DNA of 9,979 bases from CAYYJM01 sp964471755 (GTDB lineage Bacteria; Planctomycetota; Planctomycetia; Gemmatales; Gemmataceae), in the NCBI GenBank assembly GCA_964471755.1, contig CAYYJM010000235.1, forward strand, positions 1 to 9,979, given 5' to 3'. Positions within the stretch are counted from its first letter, which is position 1. The number at the start of each line of letters is the position of its first letter. Below, in pieces: positions 1 to 6,262 of the stretch. The translations under genes and the position numbers were made by a program. Under the pieces are notes generated by a model, which saw nothing but the letters and a program-made list of their open reading frames with translations, was not told the DNA's origin and ran no database searches.

Positions 1-61
1 ATAGCTTACTGGCGATTCATGCCGGGAGTCAATCCGCTGTCTTTCAGAGCCGCGCCAAAGT

Positions 62-69
62 GATAGAAT
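62..69 (+). promoter_or_regulatory. Candidate -10 element (GATAGAAT) for the sigma factor gene
   Basis: TAGAAT at 64-69 matches the bacterial -10 consensus TATAAT at five of six positions and stands out as AT-rich in GC-rich DNA. Transcription would start near 76, leaving a leader of about 15 bases that contains the ribosome binding site. No good -35 box lies at the expected distance (CTTTCA at 41-46 matches only three of six). The same 8-mer recurs at 8829-8836 upstream of the DUF433 gene. This is inference from position and composition only. Confidence 0.35.
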
Positions 70-75
70 AGTGGC

Positions 76-82
76 AAGGAGG
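76..82 (+). promoter_or_regulatory. Shine-Dalgarno AAGGAGG fixing the sigma factor start
   Basis: The full anti-16S complement AAGGAGG ends at 82, eight bases before ATG at 91. A GTG at 82 is in frame but overlaps the last base of this site and so cannot be the start it serves. This decides the start in favour of 91. Confidence 0.8.
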
Positions 83-90
83 TGCGCGTC

Positions 91-714
91 ATGGTGCCCG
101 AACTCCCTGACACGGCGGAGTTGCTCAACCAGGCCCGAACCGGCGATGCGGACGCCGTCGAGCGACTGCTTGGCAAACACCGCGAGCCCCTGCGACGCAT
201 GATCGACCACCGGCTCGATCCGGCCCTCGCCGCCCGGATCGATGCCAGCGACATCGTCCAGGATGTGCTGCTGGAGGCCCATCGACGCCTGAGCGACTAC
301 CTGCGTCATCCCACGATGCCGTTCCTGCTCTGGCTGCGCCACATCGCTCGGGATCACCTGATCGACGCCCATCGCCGGCATCGCGTCGCCCAGCGGCGCA
401 GCCTCGACCGCGAGCAGCCGATCGTTCCGGGCGTCCTGGCCGACCACTCGTCGATCGAACTGGCCGGGCAACTCCTCGATGGCGAGCCGACGCCAGCCTC
501 CGCGGCCATCCGGCACGAACTGCAACGCCGTCTGGAGATCGCCATAAGCCAGCTCGACGACGCCGACCGCGAGATCGTCCTGATGCGCCACGGCGAACAA
601 TTATCGAATCAGGAAGTCGCCAGCATTCTGGGCCTAACCGAGGCGGCCGCCTCGATGCGCTACCTGCGAGCCGTCCGGCGACTGCGGGAGGCCCTGGTTC
701 CGGGGACTCTTTAG
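91..714 (+). CDS. ECF-type RNA polymerase sigma factor (planctomycete style)
   Basis: The product is a 207-residue sigma-70 family factor with only regions 2 and 4, the ECF layout. It should bind core RNA polymerase and direct it to a small set of promoters. Region 2 spans about residues 20-100, with the core-binding ASDIVQDVLLEAHRRL (52-67) and the -10-recognition segment FLLWLRHIARDHLIDAHRRH (78-97). Region 4 spans about 148-200, with DREIVLMRHGEQLSNQEVA followed by a helix-turn-helix and MRYLRAVRRLREAL for the -35 box. The wording is that of the large ECF families expanded in Planctomycetes, which often neighbour Ser/Thr kinases; none is seen here. No anti-sigma gene follows either. The next gene on the same strand is pnkp-like, 48 bases away, with a hairpin between, so co-transcription is possible but unproven. 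The ATG at 91 is set by an ideal ribosome binding site. Confidence 0.93.
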   Translation: MVPELPDTAELLNQARTGDADAVERLLGKHREPLRRMIDHRLDPALAARIDASDIVQDVLLEAHRRLSDYLRHPTMPFLLWLRHIARDHLIDAHRRHRVAQRRSLDREQPIVPGVLADHSSIELAGQLLDGEPTPASAAIRHELQRRLEIAISQLDDADREIVLMRHGEQLSNQEVASILGLTEAAASMRYLRAVRRLREALVPGTL

Positions 715-726
715 AAACACGAATAC

Positions 727-744
727 CCGCCGGCAAGCCGGCGG
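727..744. repeat. Perfect GC-rich palindrome, REP-like or transcriptional hairpin
   Basis: CCGCCGGC (727-734) and GCCGGCGG (737-744) form a perfect 8-base-pair inverted repeat around AA, 12 bases after the sigma factor stop and 18 bases before the next start. There is no U-tract on either strand, so a classic intrinsic terminator is unlikely. Short intergenic palindromes of the GCCGCCGGC-TT-GCCGGCGGC kind are, to my recollection, dispersed in some planctomycete genomes. This could be one such unit, an mRNA-stability hairpin or a weak attenuator between the two genes. Confidence 0.55.
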
Positions 745-762
745 CTAAATGAAGAACGCACC

Positions 763-2052
763 ATGCTCATCGATCTGCCCACGCCGTGTCTACTCGCTCT
801 CATCGGACCTTCCGGGGCCGGCAAGAGTACGTTCGCACGCCGGCACTTTCTGCCGACCGAGATCGTCTCGTCGGACACCTGCCGGGCTCTGATCAGCGAC
901 GACGAGGCCGACCAGAGCGCCAGCGGCGACGCCTTCGAGGTCCTTCACCTGATCGCGGGCAAACGCCTGGCCCACCGCAAGCTCGTCGTCGTCGATGCGA
1001 CCAACGTCCAGCGGCAGTCGCGGCGCAACCTGACGGCGATCGCCAGTCGTCAGGGAACCAAGGCCGTCGGCCTGGTGTTTCTGCTGCCGCCCGAGGTCTA
1101 CGCCGCCCACAATCAGCAGCGGCCGGGCCGGATCGTGCCGGAAGCGGTGATCGCCCGGCAGTTGAAGGAGCTACAGGACAGCCTGCCCACTCTGGCCGAG
1201 GAGGGGTTCTGGCAATGCCATGTCATCGCCACGCTGGAGGATCTGGCCACGATCCAGTTTCGTCGGCTGCCACCGGCTCACCTCCGCCTCGACGAGACGG
1301 GGCCGTTCGACCTCATCGGCGACGTTCACGGCTGCTTTGACGAACTCTGCCTGCTTCTGAGCAAACTCGGTTACACGATCCAGGAGGACGCCGGAAAGTG
1401 GCGAGCGGCGCATCCGCTGGGCCGGAAGCTGCTCTTCGTCGGCGATCTGGTCGATCGCGGGCCGAAGATCGTCGAGACGCTCCGGTTCGTCATGGATCTG
1501 GTCGAGGCAGGCCAGGCTCTTTGCGTGATCGGGAATCATGACGACAAGCTGCTGCGTCATCTGCGCGGTAACCGGGTGGCCATCGCTCACGGCCTGGCCG
1601 AGTCGCTGGAGCAACTCGAACCCCAGCCGACCGAGTTCAAGGAGCGCGTGCAAACCTTCCTGGCTGGACTGGAGTATCATCTCGTTCTCGACGGCGGCAA
1701 ACTCGTCCTGGCCCATGCCGGGCTCAAGGAATCGATGCATGGCAAACTGGCGAAGTCGTGCCGATCGTTCGCCCTGTACGGCGACGTTAGCGGCGAGGTG
1801 GACGCCGACGGCCTGCCGGTTCGCGGCGACTGGGGAGCCGACTACCGGGGCCAGGCCCTCGTGGTTCATGGTCATACGCCTCTGCCGGAGGCCCGCTGGA
1901 TCAACGAGACGGTCAATCTCGATACGGGCTGCGTCTTCGGGAATCGCTTGACGGCGCTGCGCTATCCGGAGCGGGAGATCGTCTCGGTGCCGGCGGCGCG
2001 GGTCTACCACGCGCCGCGCCGACCACTCGGCGACAATGTCCCATCGTCCTGA
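763..2052 (+). CDS. Polynucleotide kinase-phosphatase, Pnkp-type, without ligase domain
   Basis: The 429-residue protein should heal broken RNA ends: a 5'-OH kinase followed by a 2',3'-phosphate-removing metallophosphatase. The kinase domain (about 1-170) has the P-loop GPSGAGKST (15-23) and SSDTCR (36-41). K21, S22, D38 and R41 fall on the same numbers as catalytic residues I recall for Clostridium thermocellum Pnkp. The calcineurin-like phosphatase (about 180-420) has GDVHGC (D187, H189), GDLVDRGP (227-234), GNHD (257-260), HAGL (H318), HGHT (H371) and NLDTGC (D387), the full metal and phosphate-binding set, offset by about five residues from the C. thermocellum numbering. That enzyme has about 870 residues with a C-terminal adenylyltransferase/ligase; here the protein ends soon after the phosphatase and only an opposite-strand gene follows, so the ligase is absent. 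The start has only a weak GAAGAA site at 751-756. A PrpE-like tetraphosphatase alone is excluded by the kinase half. Confidence 0.9.
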   Translation: MLIDLPTPCLLALIGPSGAGKSTFARRHFLPTEIVSSDTCRALISDDEADQSASGDAFEVLHLIAGKRLAHRKLVVVDATNVQRQSRRNLTAIASRQGTKAVGLVFLLPPEVYAAHNQQRPGRIVPEAVIARQLKELQDSLPTLAEEGFWQCHVIATLEDLATIQFRRLPPAHLRLDETGPFDLIGDVHGCFDELCLLLSKLGYTIQEDAGKWRAAHPLGRKLLFVGDLVDRGPKIVETLRFVMDLVEAGQALCVIGNHDDKLLRHLRGNRVAIAHGLAESLEQLEPQPTEFKERVQTFLAGLEYHLVLDGGKLVLAHAGLKESMHGKLAKSCRSFALYGDVSGEVDADGLPVRGDWGADYRGQALVVHGHTPLPEARWINETVNLDTGCVFGNRLTALRYPEREIVSVPAARVYHAPRRPLGDNVPSS

Positions 2053-2062
2053 CACAACCGGC

Positions 2063-2320
2063 TCACCAGCGGCCGAGAACTTCCTGGGCCAGTTGCCCCA
2101 GGCTCTCCTCGGTCACCGAGACGGGCTCGCCACAATCGGAGCAGCGGATCGAGCCGCAGGCAAACAGCGTCGAGAAGATCATGTCCTCGAAGGTTTCACC
2201 ATCGCCCAGAGCGTACCAGGGGCCAACCTCCGCCATGCGGTCGAGGATCTCCTCCGCCGGCGTCTCGGGGGCCGCACAGAAGAGGCAGCCACACTGCTCG
2301 CAGCACAGTTCGATTTGCAT
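2063..2320 (-). CDS. Small CxxC zinc-ribbon-like hypothetical protein
   Basis: An 85-residue protein beginning MQIELCCEQCGCLFC. The cysteine pairs C7-x2-C10 and C60-x2-C63 flank an acidic middle, the arrangement of a small zinc ribbon binding one metal ion; C6, C12, C15 and C55 add further thiols. The tail (67-85) is a likely amphipathic helix. No signal peptide or membrane segment is visible, so it is probably cytoplasmic. The start at 2320 is chosen because AGGAG on the minus strand (2329-2333) lies eight bases before it. The frame stays open to an ATG at 2434, but that extension has no ribosome binding site and reads as non-coding. The gene is convergent with the pnkp-like gene, with only 10 bases between the stops. 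I do not recognise a family and assign no function. Confidence 0.72.
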   Translation of the reverse strand: MQIELCCEQCGCLFCAAPETPAEEILDRMAEVGPWYALGDGETFEDMIFSTLFACGSIRCSDCGEPVSVTEESLGQLAQEVLGRW

Positions 2321-2584
2321 CTCTGTCACTCCTGACATGACCTTGTGATCGGTGATGGTGTATCCAAATGCACCCCCCATGCCGGGACGAGAAAACCTCT
2401 CTGGATTTTGGGGAGATAGTTGTAAGCTGCTCATGGAAGGCGACTTGCGATCGATGCCATGAACGGGGGGAATCGGCCGGCCGGCGACCGGAGCGGCAGA
2501 AATGAACGGGATTACACGGTTGTCAAGGCAGCTTTTACAATCGGCTACCGGAGAGCCGTCCTCCTCGCGGAGGACCGACCCGGT
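2321..2584. other. Intergenic region, 264 bases, no gene seen
   Basis: This stretch separates the zinc-ribbon gene start from the DUF4272 gene stop, both on the minus strand. It must carry the promoter of the zinc-ribbon gene, unless readthrough from the DUF4272 gene supplies it. A minus-strand TTGACA (complement of 2521-2526) is a perfect -35 word, but the sequence 17 bases on (ATTTCT) is a poor -10. A GGCCGGCC palindrome sits at 2475-2482. The hairpin at 2558-2575 is listed separately. No convincing short gene was found on either strand. Confidence 0.6.
2558..2575 (-). terminator. Hairpin after the DUF4272 gene, possible terminator
   Basis: GTCCTCC (2558-2564) and GGAGGAC (2569-2575) form a perfect 7-base-pair stem with a four-base loop, starting nine bases after the minus-strand DUF4272 stop. 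The position suits a terminator. No run of U follows directly; the minus-strand sequence beyond is GC-rich for about 15 bases before GTAAAAG. It may therefore be a weak or factor-assisted terminator, or a 3'-end stabilising hairpin. Confidence 0.4.
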
Positions 2585-3820
2585 TCACGTCGAGGTTTCC
2601 GTCTGTGAGTAGAGGCGGGCCTGGCCGTGGAGCCAGTTGATGGCCAGATGCCGTTCGCGAGCGGCACTGTAAGCCTTGCTGAACGTCTCCGGGTCGGCCG
2701 CCGTCAACGGCACGCCACCCAGGGCCAGGTCGTTGTCGATCAGGGGGATGCCGGTCAGATCGAAGGAGCCGAACCAGCACTCCCGCGCGAACGCCCGAAA
2801 GTCCATCGCCTCGGGCCGAAGGGTGAAGTCGCGCAGTCGCCAGTGCAGCCCCAGCAGTCGGCCTGCCTGCCAGTCGAGTTCGTCCGACGAGCGCAGAGTC
2901 GGGTTGGCCAGCAGCTCACGGCTGGCGTCCTCGTCCAGGAAGCCAATCGCGGCGGCCAGATCGCTCGGGATCACCAGTTCATCCGGCGGCGGTAACTCGA
3001 ACCGACCGAGCGCCCAGGCCAGCACGGCCAGACCCTCCAGCCGCCACGTCGCGTTGATCTGCTGCTGCTCCTCCAGGCGGCCGACGGGCCGTTGCACGAT
3101 CTCCCACTCGTCGGGCTCCAGTTCCTCACCGATGCCCACGGCGTCGATCCAGTTCAGGATGGCCTCGCGGAACTCCTCGACGCCCGGATCGGCCGAGTCA
3201 TCCTGTTCGAGCAGGGCTCGCACACTGACCGCCGTCAGGGCCTGGGCGCGTCGAACCACCCGCTCCGGTGTCGGTGGCTGCGGCTCGTCCTCCGCCTCGT
3301 CCTCCACTTCCGCCGACTCCGGTTCGGGAATGTTCGGAAAGAGGGCGTCCTCATCGAAGTCACCGTCCGCGCCGTACAGGACGAGCCCTTCGGCATCGCG
3401 CAGCGACGAGGGCGTGAAGAGCGCCCCGTCGAGGTGACGCACGACCGCGGCCAGATACGGCAGCCGGGCGTCTCCCTGTGCGATCAGATCGGGTTCCCAC
3501 GACGTGGCCAGGGCGAAGCGGAAACTGCCGATCAGGCGCAGAGCCCGGATCTTGCGCGGATTGTCCGGAAAACGCTCGAAGTAGCCGCGCATGCCGAGCA
3601 TCTGACGGGCCCAGTCGGCACCGTCGTAATAGTCCGGATCGTGGTGGAAGAGGAGTTGCAGATCCGCCGCCTCGCCCGGCTGATGGACCGTCAAGGTGGC
3701 CGATTCCCAGGCATCATCAGGGCCGACGATTTCCACGGTCGGATCAAGCGTCCGCAGTAACTCGGCGACGCCGCGCGGATCAATCCGGCGGGCGTAGATC
3801 GTGATCGGTTCCATCGCCAT
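2585..3820 (-). CDS. DUF4272 domain protein with acidic linker
   Basis: A 411-residue protein in two parts. Residues 1-155 form an N-terminal region of unknown role (MAMEPITIYARRIDP through LVLYGADGDFDED). An acidic, proline-rich linker follows (about 156-185, with PEPESAEVEDEAEDEP). From about 187 onward it matches the DUF4272 pattern: RAQALTAVSVRALLEQ, a central WRLEGLAVLAWALGRFELP and a C-terminal ERHLAINWLHG. DUF4272 proteins are widespread and uncharacterised, so no reaction can be named. There is no signal peptide or membrane segment, so the protein is probably cytoplasmic. ATG at 3820 is preceded by AAGGAG (minus strand, 3829-3834) with eight-base spacing; the second ATG at 3814 is less well placed. 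The gene lies 61 bases downstream of the small membrane protein gene on the same strand and is probably co-transcribed with it. Confidence 0.82.
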   Translation of the reverse strand: MAMEPITIYARRIDPRGVAELLRTLDPTVEIVGPDDAWESATLTVHQPGEAADLQLLFHHDPDYYDGADWARQMLGMRGYFERFPDNPRKIRALRLIGSFRFALATSWEPDLIAQGDARLPYLAAVVRHLDGALFTPSSLRDAEGLVLYGADGDFDEDALFPNIPEPESAEVEDEAEDEPQPPTPERVVRRAQALTAVSVRALLEQDDSADPGVEEFREAILNWIDAVGIGEELEPDEWEIVQRPVGRLEEQQQINATWRLEGLAVLAWALGRFELPPPDELVIPSDLAAAIGFLDEDASRELLANPTLRSSDELDWQAGRLLGLHWRLRDFTLRPEAMDFRAFARECWFGSFDLTGIPLIDNDLALGGVPLTAADPETFSKAYSAARERHLAINWLHGQARLYSQTETST

Positions 3821-3881
3821 CGGCTCGACTCCTTCCGGGACTGGACCGGGCGGTCAATCAGGACAGCCCCCCTGACTCATT

Positions 3882-4316
3882 CTACGAGGAGCGAGCCTTG
3901 CCCGACCGGCCATTCCGCCCCTGCATCGCCACGCCGACGCCGGCGATCAGCACAGTGACGACCCCTCCGATGGCGTAGGCGATCCAGGGCGGCAGATCGT
4001 CCAGCCAGGACCGTTCCGGTTGCGGCGGCACCCTTGGTCGCTCGTTGCGTGTCGATTCGGCCTCGTCGTGCGAGCGGATGGGAAAGGGTGGCTGGACCGG
4101 GCCGACGAGCTGGCCGTCCGTTGCGACACGGAAGTAGTGCCGCCGGTCATCGTCCCACAGGCCGATCTTGTGCCCTGCGGCGAAGAGTTCGCACCGGCGC
4201 GTTCCGGGCACCACCCGCCAGTGGAAGAACGCCTCGCCCGCTGCCTCCTGCCCCTGAACCGAGGTGGCCCAGGTCAGCGCGAGAACCGCCAGACCGCACG
4301 AGAGTCGTTGCACCAT
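3882..4316 (-). CDS. Small exported protein with C-terminal membrane anchor
   Basis: A 144-residue hypothetical protein. Residues 1-22 look like a Sec signal peptide (MVQRLSCGLAVLALTW, with likely cleavage near VQG-Q). Residues about 30-80 form a compact aromatic and basic domain (FFHWRVVPGTRRCELFAAG, then GLWDDDRRHYFRV). A charged, proline-rich stretch runs to about 102, and 111-131 is a single membrane helix (WIAYAIGGVVTVLIAGVGV) followed by a short basic tail. The predicted topology is domain outside, tail in the cytoplasm. GGAGG (minus strand, 4321-4325) lies four bases before ATG at 4316, slightly short spacing. It is divergent from the TetR gene, sharing the 4317-4457 intergenic region, and is followed by the DUF4272 gene. 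No family is recognised with confidence. Confidence 0.7.
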   Translation of the reverse strand: MVQRLSCGLAVLALTWATSVQGQEAAGEAFFHWRVVPGTRRCELFAAGHKIGLWDDDRRHYFRVATDGQLVGPVQPPFPIRSHDEAESTRNERPRVPPQPERSWLDDLPPWIAYAIGGVVTVLIAGVGVAMQGRNGRSGKARSS

Positions 4317-4394
4317 TGCCCCTCCCGAGGGAAGCCCTCAGGGAGCCTAGCTCAGGACCGGGCCAGGGGCAACTTTCTCGATTCGGCTTGATTC

Positions 4395-4455
4395 CAAACG
4401 ATCGTTTGATACGATGGTATCATACAGATGTTTGAGACATCGGTTTGAGGTGGCG
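4395..4455. promoter_or_regulatory. Repeat-rich candidate operator/promoter of the TetR-ABC cassette
   Basis: This AT-richer segment lies between the divergent membrane-protein and TetR genes. It holds a perfect 14-base palindrome (CAAACGA/TCGTTTG, 4395-4408), an interrupted palindrome (TGATAC-GATG-GTATCA, 4407-4422) and a third (GATGT-TTGAG-ACATC, 4427-4441). Starting at 4404, four degenerate units of 13 bases lie head to tail: 4404, 4417, 4430 and 4443, three of them starting GTTTGA. TATCAT at 4418-4423 could be a -10 box, which repressor binding here would occlude. TetR-family regulators usually bind such palindromes upstream of their own gene, so autoregulation is inferred. The element could also control the divergent minus-strand gene. 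Confidence 0.6.
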
Positions 4456-4457
4456 TG

Positions 4458-5105
4458 ATGGCCGAGGTGGACACGACGCGAGAACGACTGCTGGAGGCGG
4501 CGGGGCCGATCTTCGCGGAGAAGGGCTTCCAGGCCGCCAACGTCCGGGCCATCTGCCAGCAGGCGGGCGTCAACCTGGGCGCGATCAACTACCACTTCCG
4601 CAGCAAGGAGCAGTTCTACCTCGAAACGATCCGCCACGCCATCCAGCAACTGATCGCGGAGGTGCCCTGGAGCGAACTGGACAGTCCGCCGGGGACGCCG
4701 CCGGAAGAGGCGCTGCGGCGTTTTCTCTACGGGTTCGTTCGCCGACTGTTCACCCGGCACGCTCGTCGCTGGTGCCACGCTCTCATCCTGCGTGAGATGC
4801 AACGCCCCAGCGAGGCGGCGATGGAATTCATTCGCGACATCGTCCGGCCGTCGTTCGCTCGCTTGCAGGCGATCCTCAACCCGATGCTGCCGGCCGACGT
4901 GCCGATGCGGACCCGGAATCTGCTCGGCAGCAGCATCGTCAGTCAGGCGCTCCACTACGAACACGCCCGCCAGGTTCTGCCTCTGCTGATGGGCGCGGAG
5001 GAGGCGGCGAGCCTCGATGTCGAGACGCTCGCCGAACACATCACCCGGTTCTCGCTGGCCGCGATCCGGGGCCTGTATCCGTGTCCGAAGGAGAGCCGCC
5101 CATGA
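4458..5105 (+). CDS. TetR-family transcriptional regulator, CecR/YbiH type
   Basis: A 215-residue one-component regulator. The N-terminal TetR domain starts RERLLEAAGPIFAEKGFQ and has the helix-turn-helix at about 28-47 (NVRAICQQAGVNLGAINYHF), followed by the conserved SKEQFY. The C-terminal ligand-binding and dimerisation domain (about 80-205), with HARRWCHALILREMQRPSEA, matches the CecR/YbiH-type C-terminal family. In Escherichia coli CecR controls the ybhGFSR ABC exporter genes, and here too the regulator heads an exporter operon. It is most likely a repressor relieved by an exported compound, which is inference. ATG at 4458 follows GAGG (4447-4450) at seven bases; the GTG at 4455 is too close to that site. 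Its TGA overlaps the ATG of the permease gene (ATGA, 5102-5105), indicating translational coupling. Confidence 0.9.
   Translation: MAEVDTTRERLLEAAGPIFAEKGFQAANVRAICQQAGVNLGAINYHFRSKEQFYLETIRHAIQQLIAEVPWSELDSPPGTPPEEALRRFLYGFVRRLFTRHARRWCHALILREMQRPSEAAMEFIRDIVRPSFARLQAILNPMLPADVPMRTRNLLGSSIVSQALHYEHARQVLPLLMGAEEAASLDVETLAEHITRFSLAAIRGLYPCPKESRP
5088..5093 (+). promoter_or_regulatory. Ribosome binding site deciding the permease start
   Basis: AAGGAG at 5088-5093 lies eight bases before ATG 5102 and inside the end of the TetR gene. An in-frame GTG at 5081 lies upstream of this site and would add the unsupported residues MSEGEPP. The start at 5102 is therefore preferred. Confidence 0.75.
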
Positions 5106-6259
5106 GCTGGATCGCACTCAAGATGCTGTTCGGCGACCGGGTGAAGTACCTCGGCATCGTCTTCGGCGTGTCGTTCGCCGCCCTGCTCATGACCCAGCAG
5201 GCGTCCATCTTCTGGGGCCTGATGTGGAACACGACCAGCCAGATTCGTGACCTGGCCGGGGCCGACATCTGGGTCATGGACCCGAACATCCAGTTCGTCG
5301 ATGACATCAAGCCGCTCCAGGACACCGACCTGTACCGCGTTCGCGGCGTCGAGGGCGTCGCCTGGGCCGTCCGTTTGTTCAAGAACATCGCCCGCGCCCG
5401 CTTCGACGACGGCAACTTTCAGCAAATGATCCTCCTCGGCGTCGATGAGGATTCGCTCGTCGGCGCTCCGACCCTGGACCGGATGATCCTCGGCCGGATC
5501 GAGGACATGTACCAGCCCGACGCGGTCATCATCGACGAGTTCGGCTTCCGCTATCTCTGGCCGGGTCGGCCGATCGCGGAGGCGATCGGCAAGACGTTCG
5601 AGATGAACGACAAACGGGCGGTGATCGTCGGCGTGTGCAAGGCGTCGCCGACGTTCCAGACCTTTCCGATTCTCTACACGCTCTACAACCAGGCGGTCGG
5701 CTACGTGCCGAACGAGCGGAAGGTGATGTCGTTCGTCCTGGCCCAGCAGCAGCCGGAGCTGTCGGCCGAGGAGGTCTGCGAGCGCATCCGGGAGCAAACG
5801 GGCTTGCAGGCTCTGACCCAGGAAGGGTTCATGTGGAAGACCATCGACTACTACATGAAGCGAACCGGCATCCCGATCAACTTCGGCATCACGGTCCTGC
5901 TCGGTTTCATCGTCGGCGCGGCGATCGCCGGCCAGACGTTCTACCTGTTCACGGTCGAGAATCTCAAGCAGTTCGGCGCACTCAAGGCGATGGGCGTGAG
6001 CAACTGGCGGCTGGTCGGCATGAGTCTGTTGCAGGCGGTCGTCGTCGGTCTGACCGGCTACGGCCTGGGCGTCTGCGGAGCGGCCCTGTTCGACGTGGCC
6101 ATGTCGGCCAACGTCAAGACGGTGCCACCGGCGTTCTTCATGACCTGGCACATCCTCGTCGGCGCGGGCGTGGCCGTCATGCTGATCGTCCTGGCGGCGA
6201 GCCTGTTGAGCCTGCGCAAGGTTCTGGTGCTGGAACCGGCCATCGTGTTCAAGGGGTGA
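5102..6259 (+). CDS. ABC exporter permease, DevC/MacB-like (FtsX fold)
   Basis: A 385-residue inner-membrane permease of the MacB/FtsX (type VII) class. Membrane helices are expected at about 16-38, 259-283, 303-330 and 349-371. A large periplasmic domain (about 40-255) lies between the first two, containing GADIWVMDP and VPNERKVMSFVL. Residues 287-304 (NLKQFGALKAMGVSNWRL) are the FtsX-type coupling segment that contacts the ATPase. The C-terminus LVLEPAIVFKG is typical of DevC-like proteins. In the cyanobacterial DevBCA system such a permease works with an ATPase and a HlyD-like adaptor to move glycolipid across the envelope; here the substrate is unknown. With one permease and one ATPase gene, a dimer of each is expected. 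The gene overlaps the regulator by four bases and is followed after three bases by the ATPase. Length and topology look complete. Confidence 0.92.
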   Translation: MSWIALKMLFGDRVKYLGIVFGVSFAALLMTQQASIFWGLMWNTTSQIRDLAGADIWVMDPNIQFVDDIKPLQDTDLYRVRGVEGVAWAVRLFKNIARARFDDGNFQQMILLGVDEDSLVGAPTLDRMILGRIEDMYQPDAVIIDEFGFRYLWPGRPIAEAIGKTFEMNDKRAVIVGVCKASPTFQTFPILYTLYNQAVGYVPNERKVMSFVLAQQQPELSAEEVCERIREQTGLQALTQEGFMWKTIDYYMKRTGIPINFGITVLLGFIVGAAIAGQTFYLFTVENLKQFGALKAMGVSNWRLVGMSLLQAVVVGLTGYGLGVCGAALFDVAMSANVKTVPPAFFMTWHILVGAGVAVMLIVLAASLLSLRKVLVLEPAIVFKG

Positions 6260-6262
6260 TCC

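Noticed and set aside
1171..2055. Minus-strand open frame opposite the pnkp-like gene
   Set aside because: It is the antisense shadow of a gene with complete catalytic motifs, with no recognisable domain of its own.
2321..2434. N-terminal extension of the zinc-ribbon gene up to an ATG at 2434
   Set aside because: It has no ribosome binding site, reads as low-information sequence, and a well-spaced AGGAG serves the ATG at 2320.
2520..2541. Possible plus-strand promoter TTGTCA ... TACAAT
   Set aside because: The spacer is only 10 bases and no plus-strand gene follows.
2676..3437. Plus-strand frame rich in Ser and Arg opposite the DUF4272 gene
   Set aside because: The composition is typical of antisense frame artefacts, and the minus strand has a matching protein family and ribosome binding site.
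3858..3875. TCAGG/CCTGA inverted repeat between the two minus-strand genes, as a terminator
   Set aside because: It is a 5-base-pair stem with an 8-base loop and no U-tract, too weak to call.
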